64,000 nucleotides of DNA from Tolypothrix sp. PCC 7910 (GTDB taxonomy: Bacteria; Cyanobacteriota; Cyanobacteriia; Cyanobacteriales; Nostocaceae), in contig NZ_CP050440.1 in NCBI RefSeq assembly GCF_011769525.1, positions 807,501 to 871,500 on the forward strand, written 5' to 3'. Shown here piece by piece: positions 8,951 through 20,300 of this stretch. How positions within the stretch are numbered: the first letter of the stretch is position 1; each line of letters starts with the position of its first letter. Under the pieces are notes generated by a model that was given only the letters and a program-made list of their open reading frames with translations, did not search any database and was not told where the DNA came from. The translations under genes were made by a program, and so were the position numbers.

Positions 8951-9202
8951 CTATTGGTGATTTGATTCAACAGGAAAATGCTGTTGACTGTATCCATTTT
9001 GAGGGACACAAACAGGTGATGATGCTGATACCTCTGGTCTGAGATGAATATCTGGTTCGAGATGAATATTTACTTTCTCTCTAACAGGCTCAACGGGTTG
9101 AATCACTAGTGTCGGCTCAATTAAGATAGGAATCTTCAATTTGATAGGAACCGTAAATTCGCAAGCATTAGAGTAGTATTCATGGTGATATGTAGACATC
9201 AT
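8951..9202 (-). CDS. Small conserved protein, first of a tandem pair
   Basis: This 83-residue product starts at the ATG at 9202 or the adjacent one at 9199 (MMSTYHHEYYSNACEFTVPI), with a clear AGGAG site upstream. It carries the same CEFTVPIKLKIPILIEPT block, VREKVNIHLEPDIHLRPE and VCVPQNGYSQQHF end as the gene at 8634-8894, so the two arose by tandem duplication. It is proline-rich in the second half. I recognise no known family. It is probably the promoter-proximal gene of the 9202 to 8030 unit. The position beside caspase and AAA-like genes is suggestive but not proof of a link. Confidence 0.75.
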   Translation of the reverse strand: MMSTYHHEYYSNACEFTVPIKLKIPILIEPTLVIQPVEPVREKVNIHLEPDIHLRPEVSASSPVCVPQNGYSQQHFPVESNHQ

Positions 9203-9352
9203 TTTATATTACTCCTGGGAGATAATTAACTATTTGTGAGCTATAACCTTCTTTGCTAATATCAATAGTATCTTTTTAGCACTGAATTGCTAATTAACTA
9301 TTTTTCGATATTCCAATTAGAGCCAATGAATTATTTTTCGGAGTTGTCAAAA

Positions 9353-9433
9353 ATGAATTTATTAAAAGACTATTTAAAAAGTAAATCTTCAGTAGAGCAG
9401 GTAAGCGGTGTGGATGTTCCTCCAGCTTATTAA
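9353..9433 (+). CDS. Candidate 26-aa small peptide
   Basis: ATG at 9353 is preceded 9 nt earlier by CGGAG and opens a 26-codon frame: MNLLKDYLKSKSSVEQ followed by a VSGVDVPPAY end. The peptide has a charged amphipathic first half and a short tail rich in V, P and A. It lies in a 528-bp gap between the small paralogues and the AAA-like gene. I cannot assign a function. A secreted or ribosomally processed peptide, or chance, are all possible. Confidence 0.35.
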   Translation: MNLLKDYLKSKSSVEQVSGVDVPPAY

Positions 9434-9510
9434 AACTGCTAACTTATTAATTAAGTTCATTTAATTAGAACATTATTAGCTTTACTTCATTCTTTTCACA
9501 AGATATAAAT

Positions 9511-9534
9511 CTCATATAAATTCTCATATAAATT
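9511..9534. promoter_or_regulatory. Paired CTCATATAAATT direct repeats
   Basis: CTCATATAAATT occurs twice in direct succession (9511-9522 and 9523-9534), about 200 bp before the gene at 9731. The same 24 bp occur at 12006-12029. A 12-bp period is compatible with tandem protein binding on one helix face. Confidence 0.45.
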
Positions 9535-9730
9535 ATGTGCAGTATATGGCAACAACTAATAGACATTTTAAATACGACTAGAAGTGTATTAACCAGCAGA
9601 AAATAGTATAGATTTATATAAATACTATTAAATATTCCAATGATGCATTTATCTGGAAAGTTATAACCTGAACTTGTAGATTAGCGCATTCTGGCAAATC
9701 TCAAATTAATCAAACGAGTCAGTCGCATCT

Positions 9731-11095
9731 ATGAATCTCGATTCTCTCCTTGAATTTATTAACAGCAAGCTGGTTGAAAGCCAAAATCGCCCGCTCAATA
9801 CTACTGAAGTACTCGTTCTGCAGGGTATATGGCAGTATCAAACCTATAACCAAATTGCCCAAAAAGAGGGTTATAGCCCTGGCTACTTTACTAATGTTGT
9901 GGCTCCAGAATTATGGCAACGCCTTTCTGGGGTGATTGGCAGACGCGTAACTAAAAAAAACTGTCGAGCATTGCTAGAGTCTTATGCCGCACAAAGCACA
10001 TCACAAACAAACGTCTTTTCCCCTGTCGATCCCCAAGAGATATCGCCAAGCTATCCCAGTGGTTCAGTTCCACTCAACTCGCCTTTTTACATTCAGCACT
10101 CCACCATTGAGGCTCAAGCCTATGCAGAAATTACAAAACCAGGAGCTTTGGTGCGGATTAAAGCTCCCAGAGAAAGGGGCAAAACTTCACTACTGCTGAG
10201 GATGCTTGACTATGCCAACTCCCAAGGCTACCGCACAGTGAGCTTAAATCTAGAGCAAATTGATTACACAATTTTGAGCGATCTCAATCGATTTTTACGC
10301 TGGTTATGTGCCAACGTTTCCCATCAGTTGCAGTTACAGCCTCAACTCAACGACTATTGGGATGATGATATCGGCAGCAAAGTTAGCTGTACCCTTTACT
10401 TTCGCAATTATTTACTGGAGCAACTTAACTCTCCTGTGGTTTTAGCATTGGATGAAGTGAACAAAATTTTTGAGCATCCGCAGGTAGCGAAAGATTTTTT
10501 CCCTATGTTGCGTTCGTGGTACGAAGAAGCCAAAAGGATACCGTCGTGGCGAAAGCTACGCCTAATTGTGGTACATTCAACAGAAGTTTATGTTCCTCTG
10601 CAACTGAACCAGTCTCCTTTCAATGTAGGGCTACCGATTCAGTTAAGCAAATTCAGTTTAGAGCAGGTGCAGCAGTTAGCGCAACGCTATGGGCTTGATT
10701 GGAATGCAGAAGAAGCTCACCAGCTCATGGCTTTAATTGGAGGACATCCAGCACTCGTACATTTAGCACTCTATCACCTAAGCAATGGGGATGTAAGTAT
10801 GGCGCAACTGCTGCAATTTGCACCTACATCTACGGGGATTTACTCCCATCACTTACAGCACCATTGGGCAGTTTTAGAACAACAGCCAGAATTAGCAGCA
10901 GCTCTTTATACTGTTATGAATGCTGCGGAACCCGTACAAATAGAACCTATTCTAGGTTACAAATTATCTAGTATGGGGCTAATTGAGTTATATGGGAACA
11001 AAGCAACACTCAGTTGCCAGCTATATCGACAGTATTTTGAAAATCAACAATCAAATTACAGGCGTGCTGAGGAGATATCTGCAATGCCGAGCTAA
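9731..11095 (+). CDS. AAA-like (PF14516-type) STAND protein with N-terminal vMAP-type HTH
   Basis: The 454-residue protein has an N-terminal domain of about 85 residues (NTTEVLVLQGIWQYQTYNQI, then GYSPGYFTNVVAPELW) matching the HTH domain found in cyanobacterial vWA-MoxR-associated (vMAP) proteins. Residues 115-440 are an AAA-like NTPase with a Walker A variant RERGKTSLL (Lys151) and Walker B VVLALDEV (Asp241), followed by FDVG-like and GGHPALVHLAL sensor segments. These proteins act as ATP-dependent scaffolds or sensors in conflict-type signalling, as known for the family. The C-terminus shows a winged-helix-like end. It is monocistronic, with a repeated box upstream. No effector domain is fused, so a partner gene is expected. 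Confidence 0.85.
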   Translation: MNLDSLLEFINSKLVESQNRPLNTTEVLVLQGIWQYQTYNQIAQKEGYSPGYFTNVVAPELWQRLSGVIGRRVTKKNCRALLESYAAQSTSQTNVFSPVDPQEISPSYPSGSVPLNSPFYIQHSTIEAQAYAEITKPGALVRIKAPRERGKTSLLLRMLDYANSQGYRTVSLNLEQIDYTILSDLNRFLRWLCANVSHQLQLQPQLNDYWDDDIGSKVSCTLYFRNYLLEQLNSPVVLALDEVNKIFEHPQVAKDFFPMLRSWYEEAKRIPSWRKLRLIVVHSTEVYVPLQLNQSPFNVGLPIQLSKFSLEQVQQLAQRYGLDWNAEEAHQLMALIGGHPALVHLALYHLSNGDVSMAQLLQFAPTSTGIYSHHLQHHWAVLEQQPELAAALYTVMNAAEPVQIEPILGYKLSSMGLIELYGNKATLSCQLYRQYFENQQSNYRRAEEISAMPS

Positions 11096-11204
11096 AATCA
11101 AAGCTGCGAAGATATTTGATCGCTTTGGTAATAAGTGCGATCGCTGTTAAAAGTAAGATTTAATATTTTGAGTAAGGAGGAATATTTAAAATAGGCGATC
11201 GCAC

Positions 11205-11873
11205 TTAACTAATAGCTAAATCCTCTATAGTCATATCATAACCGCTGTATTCATCTAAATAGCGGAGAATAGAAATGCTAAATTCATCGTGGGATGATGG
11301 ATTTTTAAGTAGCAGGTTTGCCATTCCATAAGGGCCGCGCAAGTGTGCAGCTGCGAGAATACCAGAGAGAGTAATAGTAATTGTTTTTAACTCCCCACAA
11401 TCATCAAAAGTCTTTTTCTGACCAAGGTAGTTTTCTAGAGATTTTCCTTGTTTTTTCAGCGTCTTGTCAATCAGCTTCCAGTTGAGAGTCAAAGCTTCAC
11501 GAATGGCGATTTCTTGAACTTTTGGGGATTGCAGAAATTTCTCTTTACTATCAATATCATGCTTTCCCGTCCATTTATCTTGCCAGTAATTCTTGTCAGA
11601 TCCATGTCCATAATAAATATTGGTTTTGTAGTATCCCAACTCAATCAATATAGGTTCTCCAAACTGATACTTACCGATAAAACCCAATATATTTTCAACC
11701 TGATATTGCTTGGAGTCTCCTATTGGTAGACCTGATTGAAATGCTCCCAGAACTTCTAGCATCTCTAAAAAATTGCCTTTGCTTTGATGATTTCTCAAGA
11801 GTTCGGGGGAGATTTTGGGAATTTCCTGCAAAAATTTAGATTTTTCTATAAATTGGTTACTATCTTGATTCAT
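11205..11873 (-). CDS. Putative lysozyme-like/peptidoglycan-hydrolase-like protein
   Basis: The frame can begin at a TTG at 11906, but the first ATG is at 11873 (MNQDSNQFIEKSKFLQEI), giving 222 residues. The centre contains GFIGKYQFGEPILIELGYY and later DKWTGKHDIDSKEKFL with SPKVQEIAIREAL. This G-K/R-Y-Q-F-G-E pattern recalls lysozyme-fold transglycosylase-like domains in phage and cyanobacterial proteins, with the Glu as possible catalytic acid. A GILAAAHLRGPYGMANLLL helix pair follows. No signal peptide is visible. The assignment rests on motif resemblance only. It is transcribed divergently from the carotenoid oxygenase gene. Confidence 0.68.
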   Translation of the reverse strand: MNQDSNQFIEKSKFLQEIPKISPELLRNHQSKGNFLEMLEVLGAFQSGLPIGDSKQYQVENILGFIGKYQFGEPILIELGYYKTNIYYGHGSDKNYWQDKWTGKHDIDSKEKFLQSPKVQEIAIREALTLNWKLIDKTLKKQGKSLENYLGQKKTFDDCGELKTITITLSGILAAAHLRGPYGMANLLLKNPSSHDEFSISILRYLDEYSGYDMTIEDLAIS

Positions 11874-12005
11874 AATCTCATTTTTAATATTTACAATCTG
11901 ATTCAAAGTACTTCTTGCTTTTATCCTAAATAATGATATTTACCCATAAGTAGATGATAGTTTGTACTACTATAGCTACTATTCCAGCTATTGTTTTATA
12001 GAAAA

Positions 12006-12110
12006 CTCATATAAATTCTCATATAAATTTTTATGATGATGCATTATGAAAACGCATCCTACAATTTTTCATATTTTCATATCTTGAGAATGATATGAGA
12101 TTTGTATGAG
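12006..12110. promoter_or_regulatory. Opposed CTCATA and TATGAG repeat pairs in a divergent promoter region
   Basis: CTCATA at 12006 and 12018 (12-bp period) and the inverted form TATGAG at 12094 and 12105 (11-bp period) face each other within the 390-bp gap between 11873 (-) and 12297 (+). The first pair is identical over 24 bp to 9511-9534. The layout suggests a shared operator serving both divergent genes. Confidence 0.45.
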
Positions 12111-12296
12111 TTTTATGTGTTAACACGTGCTGAAATTAATTTTAAAATTTAGACATCTGCCAAAATGCTCTGCTAAAGAATTTTGGCGGAGTAGCATAAC
12201 TTAGCACCTATTTTGCCTCTAATGTCAAGTATTTTTCTAATTGCTCGTTGAGAGGCAATCTAAGTTGATAATTTTTCCATATTCAAGGATAAATAT

Positions 12297-14321
12297 ATGG
12301 TTCAGGCATCTCCCAAAGTCCCGCTATCGATTATGAATGCGAATCGGGATGAACTTCTCGATCTGACAATGCAGATTGCTGAAGGAAATCTACCTAAAGA
12401 TCTACAGGGTCATGTTTTTCTGGTTGCACCAGCCGGCACAGTCGATTCCAACAGTCTTCCCTACAAAGATGGAAATACTTGTTTGAATGGCGACGGTATG
12501 ATTTATCGATTTGACTTCAATCAACCTGGTGAGGTGAGATGGAAGCAACGGCTCACCAAAACACCAGACTATAAAGCAGATGAGGACACTCAGAATATAC
12601 GCAACCCCTTGGTGCGAGATTTGTTGCGATTCCGCAACCACGGATTGATCAGATTTTCTTGGTTACTTGGTTCGCGCAATGAGTTAAATACAGGCTTCTT
12701 GCCAATGAAATTTCCTGGGGAATCAAACGAGCGTCTGCTAATTACTTATGACGCAGGTCGTCCCTACGAAGTTGATACACAAACTCTGGAGTTAGTAACT
12801 CCAGTTGGAAAATTAAATGAATGGGAAGGAGCAATTGACTTTCCTATTTATCGCTATAAGCCAATTTTAAGCACTGCCCATCCTGTGTATGATACCTACA
12901 AACACGAGATGTTTACAGTCAATTACGCCAGAACCCTAAGTCAATATTTAAACGATATTATTCGTCAGTTAAAAGCGGAAAAAGCAAAACAACAAGAGCA
13001 AGAAAAACATCAACGGCTATCACTAATTTGTGAATCACTGGAGCAAGTGTTAAATGGCAAGTTCTGGAATAATGATTTTGTCTATCTGATGCGCTGGGAT
13101 GGTAAAGGTGAATTGAAAAAATGGCAGCTATTTCACCCCGATAATTCACCAGTCACAATTAGGCAAAGTATGCATCAGATTGGGGTAACTGAAGATTATA
13201 TCGTGCTGATGGATACAGCCTTTACCACTGGAATTGAGCAAATTTTGACTAATATTCCAGATATTCCCCTAATAGACGAAAGAAAATTATTCCGGGTTGA
13301 GCCGTCACCAGACTCCACCATATATATTATTCGCCGCGACGATTTGCAAGATGGCACAAAAAAGGTTGTAGCGCAAAAGATAGTGATCCCGCTCGAAGCA
13401 TCTCACTTTTTGGTGGATTATGAAAATCCTGGTAACAAAATTACACTTCATGCTGCCCATATTTGTGCTTGGGATGTTGCCGAATGGCTGCGTAAAAGCG
13501 ATCGCTCTCCCTATGATACATCTCAACCTGTTTCGCCTCGTTTAAGTGGCACCCAACAGAGTCCGATGGATATCAGCCGCATGGGACGTTATGTCATAGA
13601 TGTTAATAACTTGAGCGTTAAAGAAAAAGAAGTCATTAGCGATCGCGATTGTACTTGGGGAACGGGTTTATTCACTTATCTTGATAGACTACCATCGTCA
13701 GGTATGACTCCCAAAAAACTAGATAATATTTACTGGGTGTCTTTTGGGCTTTGGGAAGAATTGACAACTGAATCTATGCGCGAGCAATACGAGGACTATC
13801 CTTATAGAGAAGTACCTCTAAATGAAGTGCTGCAACTTGCTAAAGAAGGCAAACCTTCCTGCTTATTCCGATTAAACACTGCATCAAATGAATCAATGCG
13901 GATAGAAGATTACTACAAATTTCCTCCAGGTCACATAGCACTTTCGCCCCAGTTTATTCCTCGCAGTGTCGGTGAAGAAAGTTCAACTAACGGTTATATC
14001 ATGTGTACCGTTTTTACTCCAGAACGTGATGAAATTTGGATTTTTGATGCTGAAAATCTAGATGACAAACAACCCTTATGTAAGCTGTATCATCCCCAAC
14101 TTAACTTTGGGCTATCATTGCACACAACATGGTTGCAGAATCTCGGCCCTGCACAGGATAAGTATAGGGTTCCGGTCGCGGAAGATTATCCACACTCGAT
14201 ATTAAAGGAGTTGCTTGACCGCATAGATAGCTTGTCTTCTCTTGACGATGCTCCTGTACCAAGGGGTGGTCAAGATCTCAAGACAGAGCTTAAGCAGGAA
14301 ATTCAAAATCTATTTGAGTAA
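12297..14321 (+). CDS. Carotenoid oxygenase (RPE65/CCD family)
   Basis: The 674-residue protein belongs to the carotenoid cleavage oxygenases, which bind Fe(II) through four histidines at the axis of a seven-bladed propeller and split a polyene double bond to apocarotenoids. The four expected His are visible: His195 in STAHPVYD, His293 in SMHQIGVTEDYIVL, His388 in HAAHICAWD and His609 in LSLHTTW. The N-terminal GNLPKDLQGHVFLVAPAG and NGDGMIYRFDF are also typical. At 674 residues it is longer than the usual 470-550, with extra sequence around residues 225-250 (charged, Lys/Gln/Glu-rich) and 400-430. The substrate cannot be read from sequence. The gene begins at ATG 12297 after AAGGATAAAT. Confidence 0.93.
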   Translation: MVQASPKVPLSIMNANRDELLDLTMQIAEGNLPKDLQGHVFLVAPAGTVDSNSLPYKDGNTCLNGDGMIYRFDFNQPGEVRWKQRLTKTPDYKADEDTQNIRNPLVRDLLRFRNHGLIRFSWLLGSRNELNTGFLPMKFPGESNERLLITYDAGRPYEVDTQTLELVTPVGKLNEWEGAIDFPIYRYKPILSTAHPVYDTYKHEMFTVNYARTLSQYLNDIIRQLKAEKAKQQEQEKHQRLSLICESLEQVLNGKFWNNDFVYLMRWDGKGELKKWQLFHPDNSPVTIRQSMHQIGVTEDYIVLMDTAFTTGIEQILTNIPDIPLIDERKLFRVEPSPDSTIYIIRRDDLQDGTKKVVAQKIVIPLEASHFLVDYENPGNKITLHAAHICAWDVAEWLRKSDRSPYDTSQPVSPRLSGTQQSPMDISRMGRYVIDVNNLSVKEKEVISDRDCTWGTGLFTYLDRLPSSGMTPKKLDNIYWVSFGLWEELTTESMREQYEDYPYREVPLNEVLQLAKEGKPSCLFRLNTASNESMRIEDYYKFPPGHIALSPQFIPRSVGEESSTNGYIMCTVFTPERDEIWIFDAENLDDKQPLCKLYHPQLNFGLSLHTTWLQNLGPAQDKYRVPVAEDYPHSILKELLDRIDSLSSLDDAPVPRGGQDLKTELKQEIQNLFE

Positions 14322-14350
14322 TAGATTGATCAATAGTTTAAGAATACAGT

Positions 14351-14373
14351 AGGATGCGTTGATAACGCATCCT
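14351..14373. repeat. AGGATGCGTT / AACGCATCCT hairpin
   Basis: Perfect 10-bp arms with a 3-nt loop lie between the carotenoid oxygenase stop (14321) and the next start (14396). The GATGCGTTA core recurs as larger hairpins at 36722-36786 and 52434-52496, a dispersed palindrome common in Nostocales. No U-tract follows. Confidence 0.6.
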
Positions 14374-14395
14374 ATTGCTGCTGAGGAAAGTTATT

Positions 14396-17300
14396 ATGTT
14401 CGTGCTACCAGGATACGAGGTAAGAGAAACTATTTACGAAAAATTAAAAACAACTATTTATCGAGGCATAGACGAGCGATCGCAACAGCCAGTTCTAATT
14501 AAAATAATTAAAACAGAATATCCTAACCTTGAAGAAATTACTGGCTGGAAACAAGAGTATAAAATTACTCATAATTTAAATTGCCAAGGAGTTTTGAAAG
14601 CTGATAAACTAGAAAAATTCCCAAATAACTTGGCGCTAATTTTAGAAGATATTGGCGGTCAACTTCTGTCTGAGTTGCTCCCAAAAAATCAACTGTCGCT
14701 GACTGAGTTTCTGACTATTGCAATTTCTCTGACTCAAACCTTAGTGAAACTGCATAGCTGTGCAATTATTCATAAAGATATAAAACCTGATAATATTATT
14801 ATCAATTTGGAAACAAATCAGGTAAAGCTTACTGGTTTTAATAGTGCTATTAACTTATCAAAAGAGCAACAAATAGTTAATAGCCCTAATTTAATAGAAA
14901 GCATGCTAACTTATATCTCACCGGAACAAACCGGGAGAATGAATCGTTCCCTTGACTACCGTACTGACTTTTACAGTTTAGGCATTACCTTGTATGAAAT
15001 GCTGACTGGAGTTGTGCCTTTTCCTAGCTCCGATCCAATGGAATTGGTTTATTGCCATATAGCACAGCAACCAGTACCACCTTCAGAAATCAGAAAAATT
15101 CCCGCAGTAATTTCACAGATTGTGATGAAACTTTTAGCTAAAAATGCTGACGACAGATACCAAAATGCTGCTGGACTAAAGTTTGATTTAGAAAACTGCT
15201 TACTTCAACTCCAAACTACGGGAAATATTGAAAACTTTCCACTCGGGAGGCGCGATCGCGGTAGTCAACTTTTCATCCCACAAAAACTTTACGGACGAGA
15301 AAAAGAAGTACAGCTGCTCTTGGATACTTTTGCCAGAGTTGCTCAGGGAGCAACTGAGATTGTGCTGGTTTCTGGTTATTCAGGTATTGGCAAAACTTCC
15401 ATTGTGAATGAGGTTAATAAACCGATTGTAGAAGCACGGGGATATTTTATTGCTGGTAAATTTGACCAGTTTAAACGCAATATTCCCTACGACGCTTTAA
15501 TTCAGGCTTTTCGAGAATTAGTTCGTCAGCTGCTAACAGAAAGCGAAGCACAAATTGCTGCTTGGAAACAGAAGCTTGTAGAGGCTTTAGCACCCAACGG
15601 ACAGATTATTATTGATGTGATTCCAGAAGTAGAACTCATTATCGGAAAGCAAGCAGAGGTAGCACAACTGGGGTTAACTGAGTCGCAAAATAGATTCAAT
15701 CGAGTATTTCAGCAGTTTATTAATGCATTCTGCCAAGCAGAACATCCACTTGTAATTTTCCTCGATGATTTACAGTGGGCAGATGCAGCATCTCTAAAAT
15801 TAATTCAACTCTTGACTGCTGATGATAACAGTCAATATTTGTTTGTTATTGGAGCATATCGAGATAACGAGGTGGATCTGACTCACCCACTAGTTCAGAC
15901 AATCGAGAAAATCCAGATAGATGGGACTGCGATCGCTAATCTAAATATTGCACCTTTATCTGATATCCATGTGGCTCAATTAATTGAAGATATCTTGGGG
16001 GAAAATGTCCAAACGGAGCAGGTAAAGCAGTTATCGGAGTTAGTGTTTAATAAAACCCAAGGCAATCCCTTTTTTATTACCCAGTTCATCCAAACACTAT
16101 ATACAGAGAAATTACTAATTTATCGAGTAGAGTCTGATTCCTGGTATTGGGACATAGAGCAAATCCAAGCTATTGGTATCCTTGATTGCAATATTGTTGA
16201 ACTGATCGCTAGAAATATTCGCCAACTCCCACCAGAGACTCAGGAAGTTTTAAAACTTGCTGCTTGCATTGGTAACTATTTTAATTTAAAAGTCCTGGCA
16301 ATTGTCACTGAAGAATCAGAATTATCTACAGCTAGAAAACTTTGGCCATCTCTGCAAGCTGGTTTAATTTTACCTCAATCCCATACATATAAAATTCCTC
16401 TTGCTTTCTCGGAGGTAGAAGCAATAGAATTGCCATTACATGATGTGCGAGTTGACTACAAGTTTTTGCATGACCGAGTACAACAAGCTGCTTATTCTCT
16501 GATTCCCGCAGGCGAAAACCAAGCAACTCATTATAAAATTGGTAAATTATTACTAAATAATATGTCTAGCCAAGAGCAAAATGATAATATTTTTGCTTTT
16601 GTTAATCAGTTAAATTTTGGTGTCGCGCTACTCACTAATCAGGCGCAAAAAGATGAATTAGCTAACTTAAATTTTATTGCTGGACAGAAAGCGAAGGCAG
16701 CTATAGCATATGAAGCTGCGGTGAATTACTTAAATATAGGTTTAAATCTTTTAGGAACAGATAGCTGGGAATATCAATATAATTTAACTTCCGACCTCTA
16801 TTTAGAAACCTCAGAAGCGCAATATCTTAACTCTAATTTAGAACAGGCGGCAAGATTATGTAATATTGCCTTTCAACATATCAAAACAGTAATAGAAAAA
16901 GTCAAAATCTACAAAATTAAAATTAAGCTGGCGCTGGCTCAAAATCAGATTGAACTAGCAATAGAGATAGGCTTGCAAGTTCTGGAAATGCTGGGAGTGG
17001 CTTTAGTGCGATCGCTACCACAAGAACTCGATATTGAGGAGATAGCCCAATTATCAAGCATGACTGCTCCCGATAAACTGGCAGCAATGGAAATTTTAAT
17101 GCTCATACATGCACCCGCTTGTTTTGGAGAAAGCAGCTTAGCGCTCCCTATCATATATACAATGGTCGAACTCTCCAGGCAATATGGAAATTCGCCACCA
17201 TCTATTTACGCCTATGTTGTTTATGGCAATATTAGGATTTGGCTAGTACCAAATATAGATTTTGCGTATCAACTAGGTCAATTAGCTCAGCTATTATTAG

Positions 17301-20300
17301 AGCGGTTGAATGCTAGAGAGTTTCAAGCTAAATCATTACTACCAATTTCTATTAATATTACTCATTGGAAGCAGCATACCAAAGAAACTATAGAACCGTT
17401 GCTGCGGTCAATTCAAGACGCGTTGGAAGTTGGCGATATAGAATTTGCTTGCCATGCTGCTCATTTTTACTGCGGTCATTTATTCTTCAACGGCAATAAC
17501 TTAGAATACGTGCAAGATAAGCAGAAACAATATATTAAGTTTATCGAGAAATTCAGGCAGGAACATCAGCTTTACTTAGCAAGGATTGATGGGCAATTAG
17601 TAGATAATTTAAGAGAGCCTTCCGCAGATAAATTAGTTTTAACTGGCGAGTATCTGAATGAGGAAGAAACCACAGCATATTTACAACAACATAATAATTT
17701 AATCTCCTTGTTCAGCATATACTTTGCCAAATCTATGCTTTGTTATTTATTTAAAAATTATGAAAAATCTCTAGAATCTGCCCAAATAGGAGCCAGATAT
17801 TCAGGATATGTTCAAAGTGAAATTATTTTTGTACAACATAATTTTTACTATTCTCTGGCACTGTTAGCTCACCATTTTCCTACAGGGGTGCAGGTAAATT
17901 TAGGTAACGAGAACGAGCAACACCAGTATTTAAGCCAAGTCTTAGAAAATCAAGAAAAAATGCAATATTGGGCACAACATTGCCCAATGAATTATCAGCA
18001 CAAGTACGAGTTGGTGGAGGCAGAAAAAGCTCGTGTCTTGGGGCAAACTCTGGTAGCAATGGAGTATTACGATCGCGCAATTCAAGGAGCTAGACAACAG
18101 GGCTATATTCAAGAAGAAGCCTTAGCTTACGAACTAGCAGCAGAATTCTATTTGTCTTTAGGCAGAAAAGAGATTGCTCAAAGCTACATGGCGAAAGCTC
18201 ACTATTGCTATGTGCGTTGGGGAGCAACTGCGAAGGTAAGAGATTTAGAGTCAAAATATCCACAATTCGTTTTGCAGACATTTGCGTCAGAAACGAGCAA
18301 TACTGGTGCTTTAGACTTGGCAACTACAATCAAAGCTTCACAAGCACTGGCTAGTGAAATTGTTACCGACAAGCTCCTCAATAAGCTCATGAAAATTGTG
18401 ATGGAGAATGCTGGTGCTCAAGCCAGTTGTTTGATGTTAGAAAGAAATGGTCAACTGGTAGTAGAAGCCAGGGGTTTTGTAGAAAAAGATGAATTTATTG
18501 TCTGTCGCTCGTCGCCAGAAAAAATTGGTGATTGTCTCCCCTTATCTCTAATTAATTATGTTAAAAGAACAAAAGAATATGTAGTTTTAAATGATGCAAC
18601 CCATGAAGGGAGATTTATTAACGATCCTTATATTACAAGACATAAACCCAAATCTATATTGTGTATCCCGATTATCCATCAAGGTCAGCTAATCGGTCTG
18701 CTGTATTTGAAAAATAATCTCACTACCAATGCTTTCACCTCCGAACGATTAGAAGTCTTAAAAATACTCTCCTCTCAAGCAGCAATCTCACTCAAAAACG
18801 CTCAACTTTATGCAGAAATGACTGCTTTAAATCTCAACTTAAAGCAAGAAATTGACAAACGCCAACAGGCAGAAGAGGCATTGCGTGAAAGTGAAAGAAG
18901 ACTAGCTCAATTTCTGGAAGCTGTCCCTGTGGGTATATTCGTTGTTGATGCTTATGGCAAACCCTACTATGCTAATCAAACCGCACAACAGATACTTGGC
19001 AAAGGTATACTCACCGAAGCTACAACTGCTGAATTAAGCGAGATATATCAAGTATACGTAAGTGGAACTGAGCAGTTATATCCTACCGAACAGCAACCTA
19101 TTGTCCAAGCATTGAGTGGCGATTGTATCACTATTGATAATATGGAGATTCGCCAAACAGATAAAATTTTCCCTCTAGAGGTATCAGCTACTCCTATTTT
19201 TGATGAAAAGAGTCAAATTGTCTATGCCATAGCTGCTTTTACTGACATCAGCCAACGCAAACGAGCGGAAGCGGAGCGGATTCAGTTTACTCAAGAACTT
19301 GCCCTCAAAAATGTTGCCTTAGAACAGGCGACAAAAGCATTAGCCGAATCCAACTCTTCTTTAGAACAAAAAGTTGAGGAGCGCACTCAAGAACTGTTAC
19401 AAACGCTAGAAATTCTCAAAGCTACCCAAGCCAAACTTGTATTTGAAAACGCTCTATTGCAAAATGCCGCCCAACCCTCAACCTACGATTATCAAGTTGG
19501 GGGTAGTTTGCCTATGGATGCGCTTACTTATGTAGTGCGTTCTGCCGATCGCCAGCTCTACAAGGCATTGAAACGCGGAGAGTTTTGTTACATTCTCAAT
19601 GCAAGACAGATGGGCAAATCAAGCCTGATGGTACGCATGATGCACCATTTTCAGCAAGAGGGGTTTCGCTGTGCTGCGATCGACATGACTCGCCTTGGTA
19701 GTGAAAATATCACTCCTGCTCAATGGTACAAGGGATTAGCGGTGGAGTTATGGCAGAGTTTTGACCTGCAAGGATTGGTAAATCTCAAAGCTTGGTGGAA
19801 TGAGCAAAAAGATTTGTCACCTATCCAGTGCTTGAGTCAGTTTATAGAAAATATTTTGATAGAGCAAGTTGATAGTGAAAAAATTTTTATATTTGTGGAT
19901 GAAATTGATAGTATATTAGGTTTAGATTTCCCCGTTAATGACTTCTTTGCGCTGATTCGCTTCTGCTACAATCAACGCAGTATTAATCCAAAGTATCGGC
20001 GTTTAACTTTTGCTTTATTTGGGGTAGCTACACCTTCAGATTTAATTAGTGACTACAAGAGAACGCCTTTTAACATTGGCCAAGCAATTCAACTTGAGGG
20101 ATTTAAAGAACATGAAGCTCAACCGCTACTGCAAGGATTGGTAGAAAAAGTTAGCAATCCTCAAGTAGTGCTGAAAGAAATATTAGCTTGGACAAATGGT
20201 CAGCCTTTTCTCACTCAAAAGCTTTGTCAGATCATTCGTAATTCTTCGTTTTCCATTCCCACAAAAGGTGAAGCCGAATGGATTGAGAATCTGATCCAAA

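Noticed and set aside
14351-14373. Hairpin considered as a rho-independent terminator
   Set aside because: No U-tract follows and the same palindrome core occurs elsewhere as a repeat, so I list it only as a repeat.
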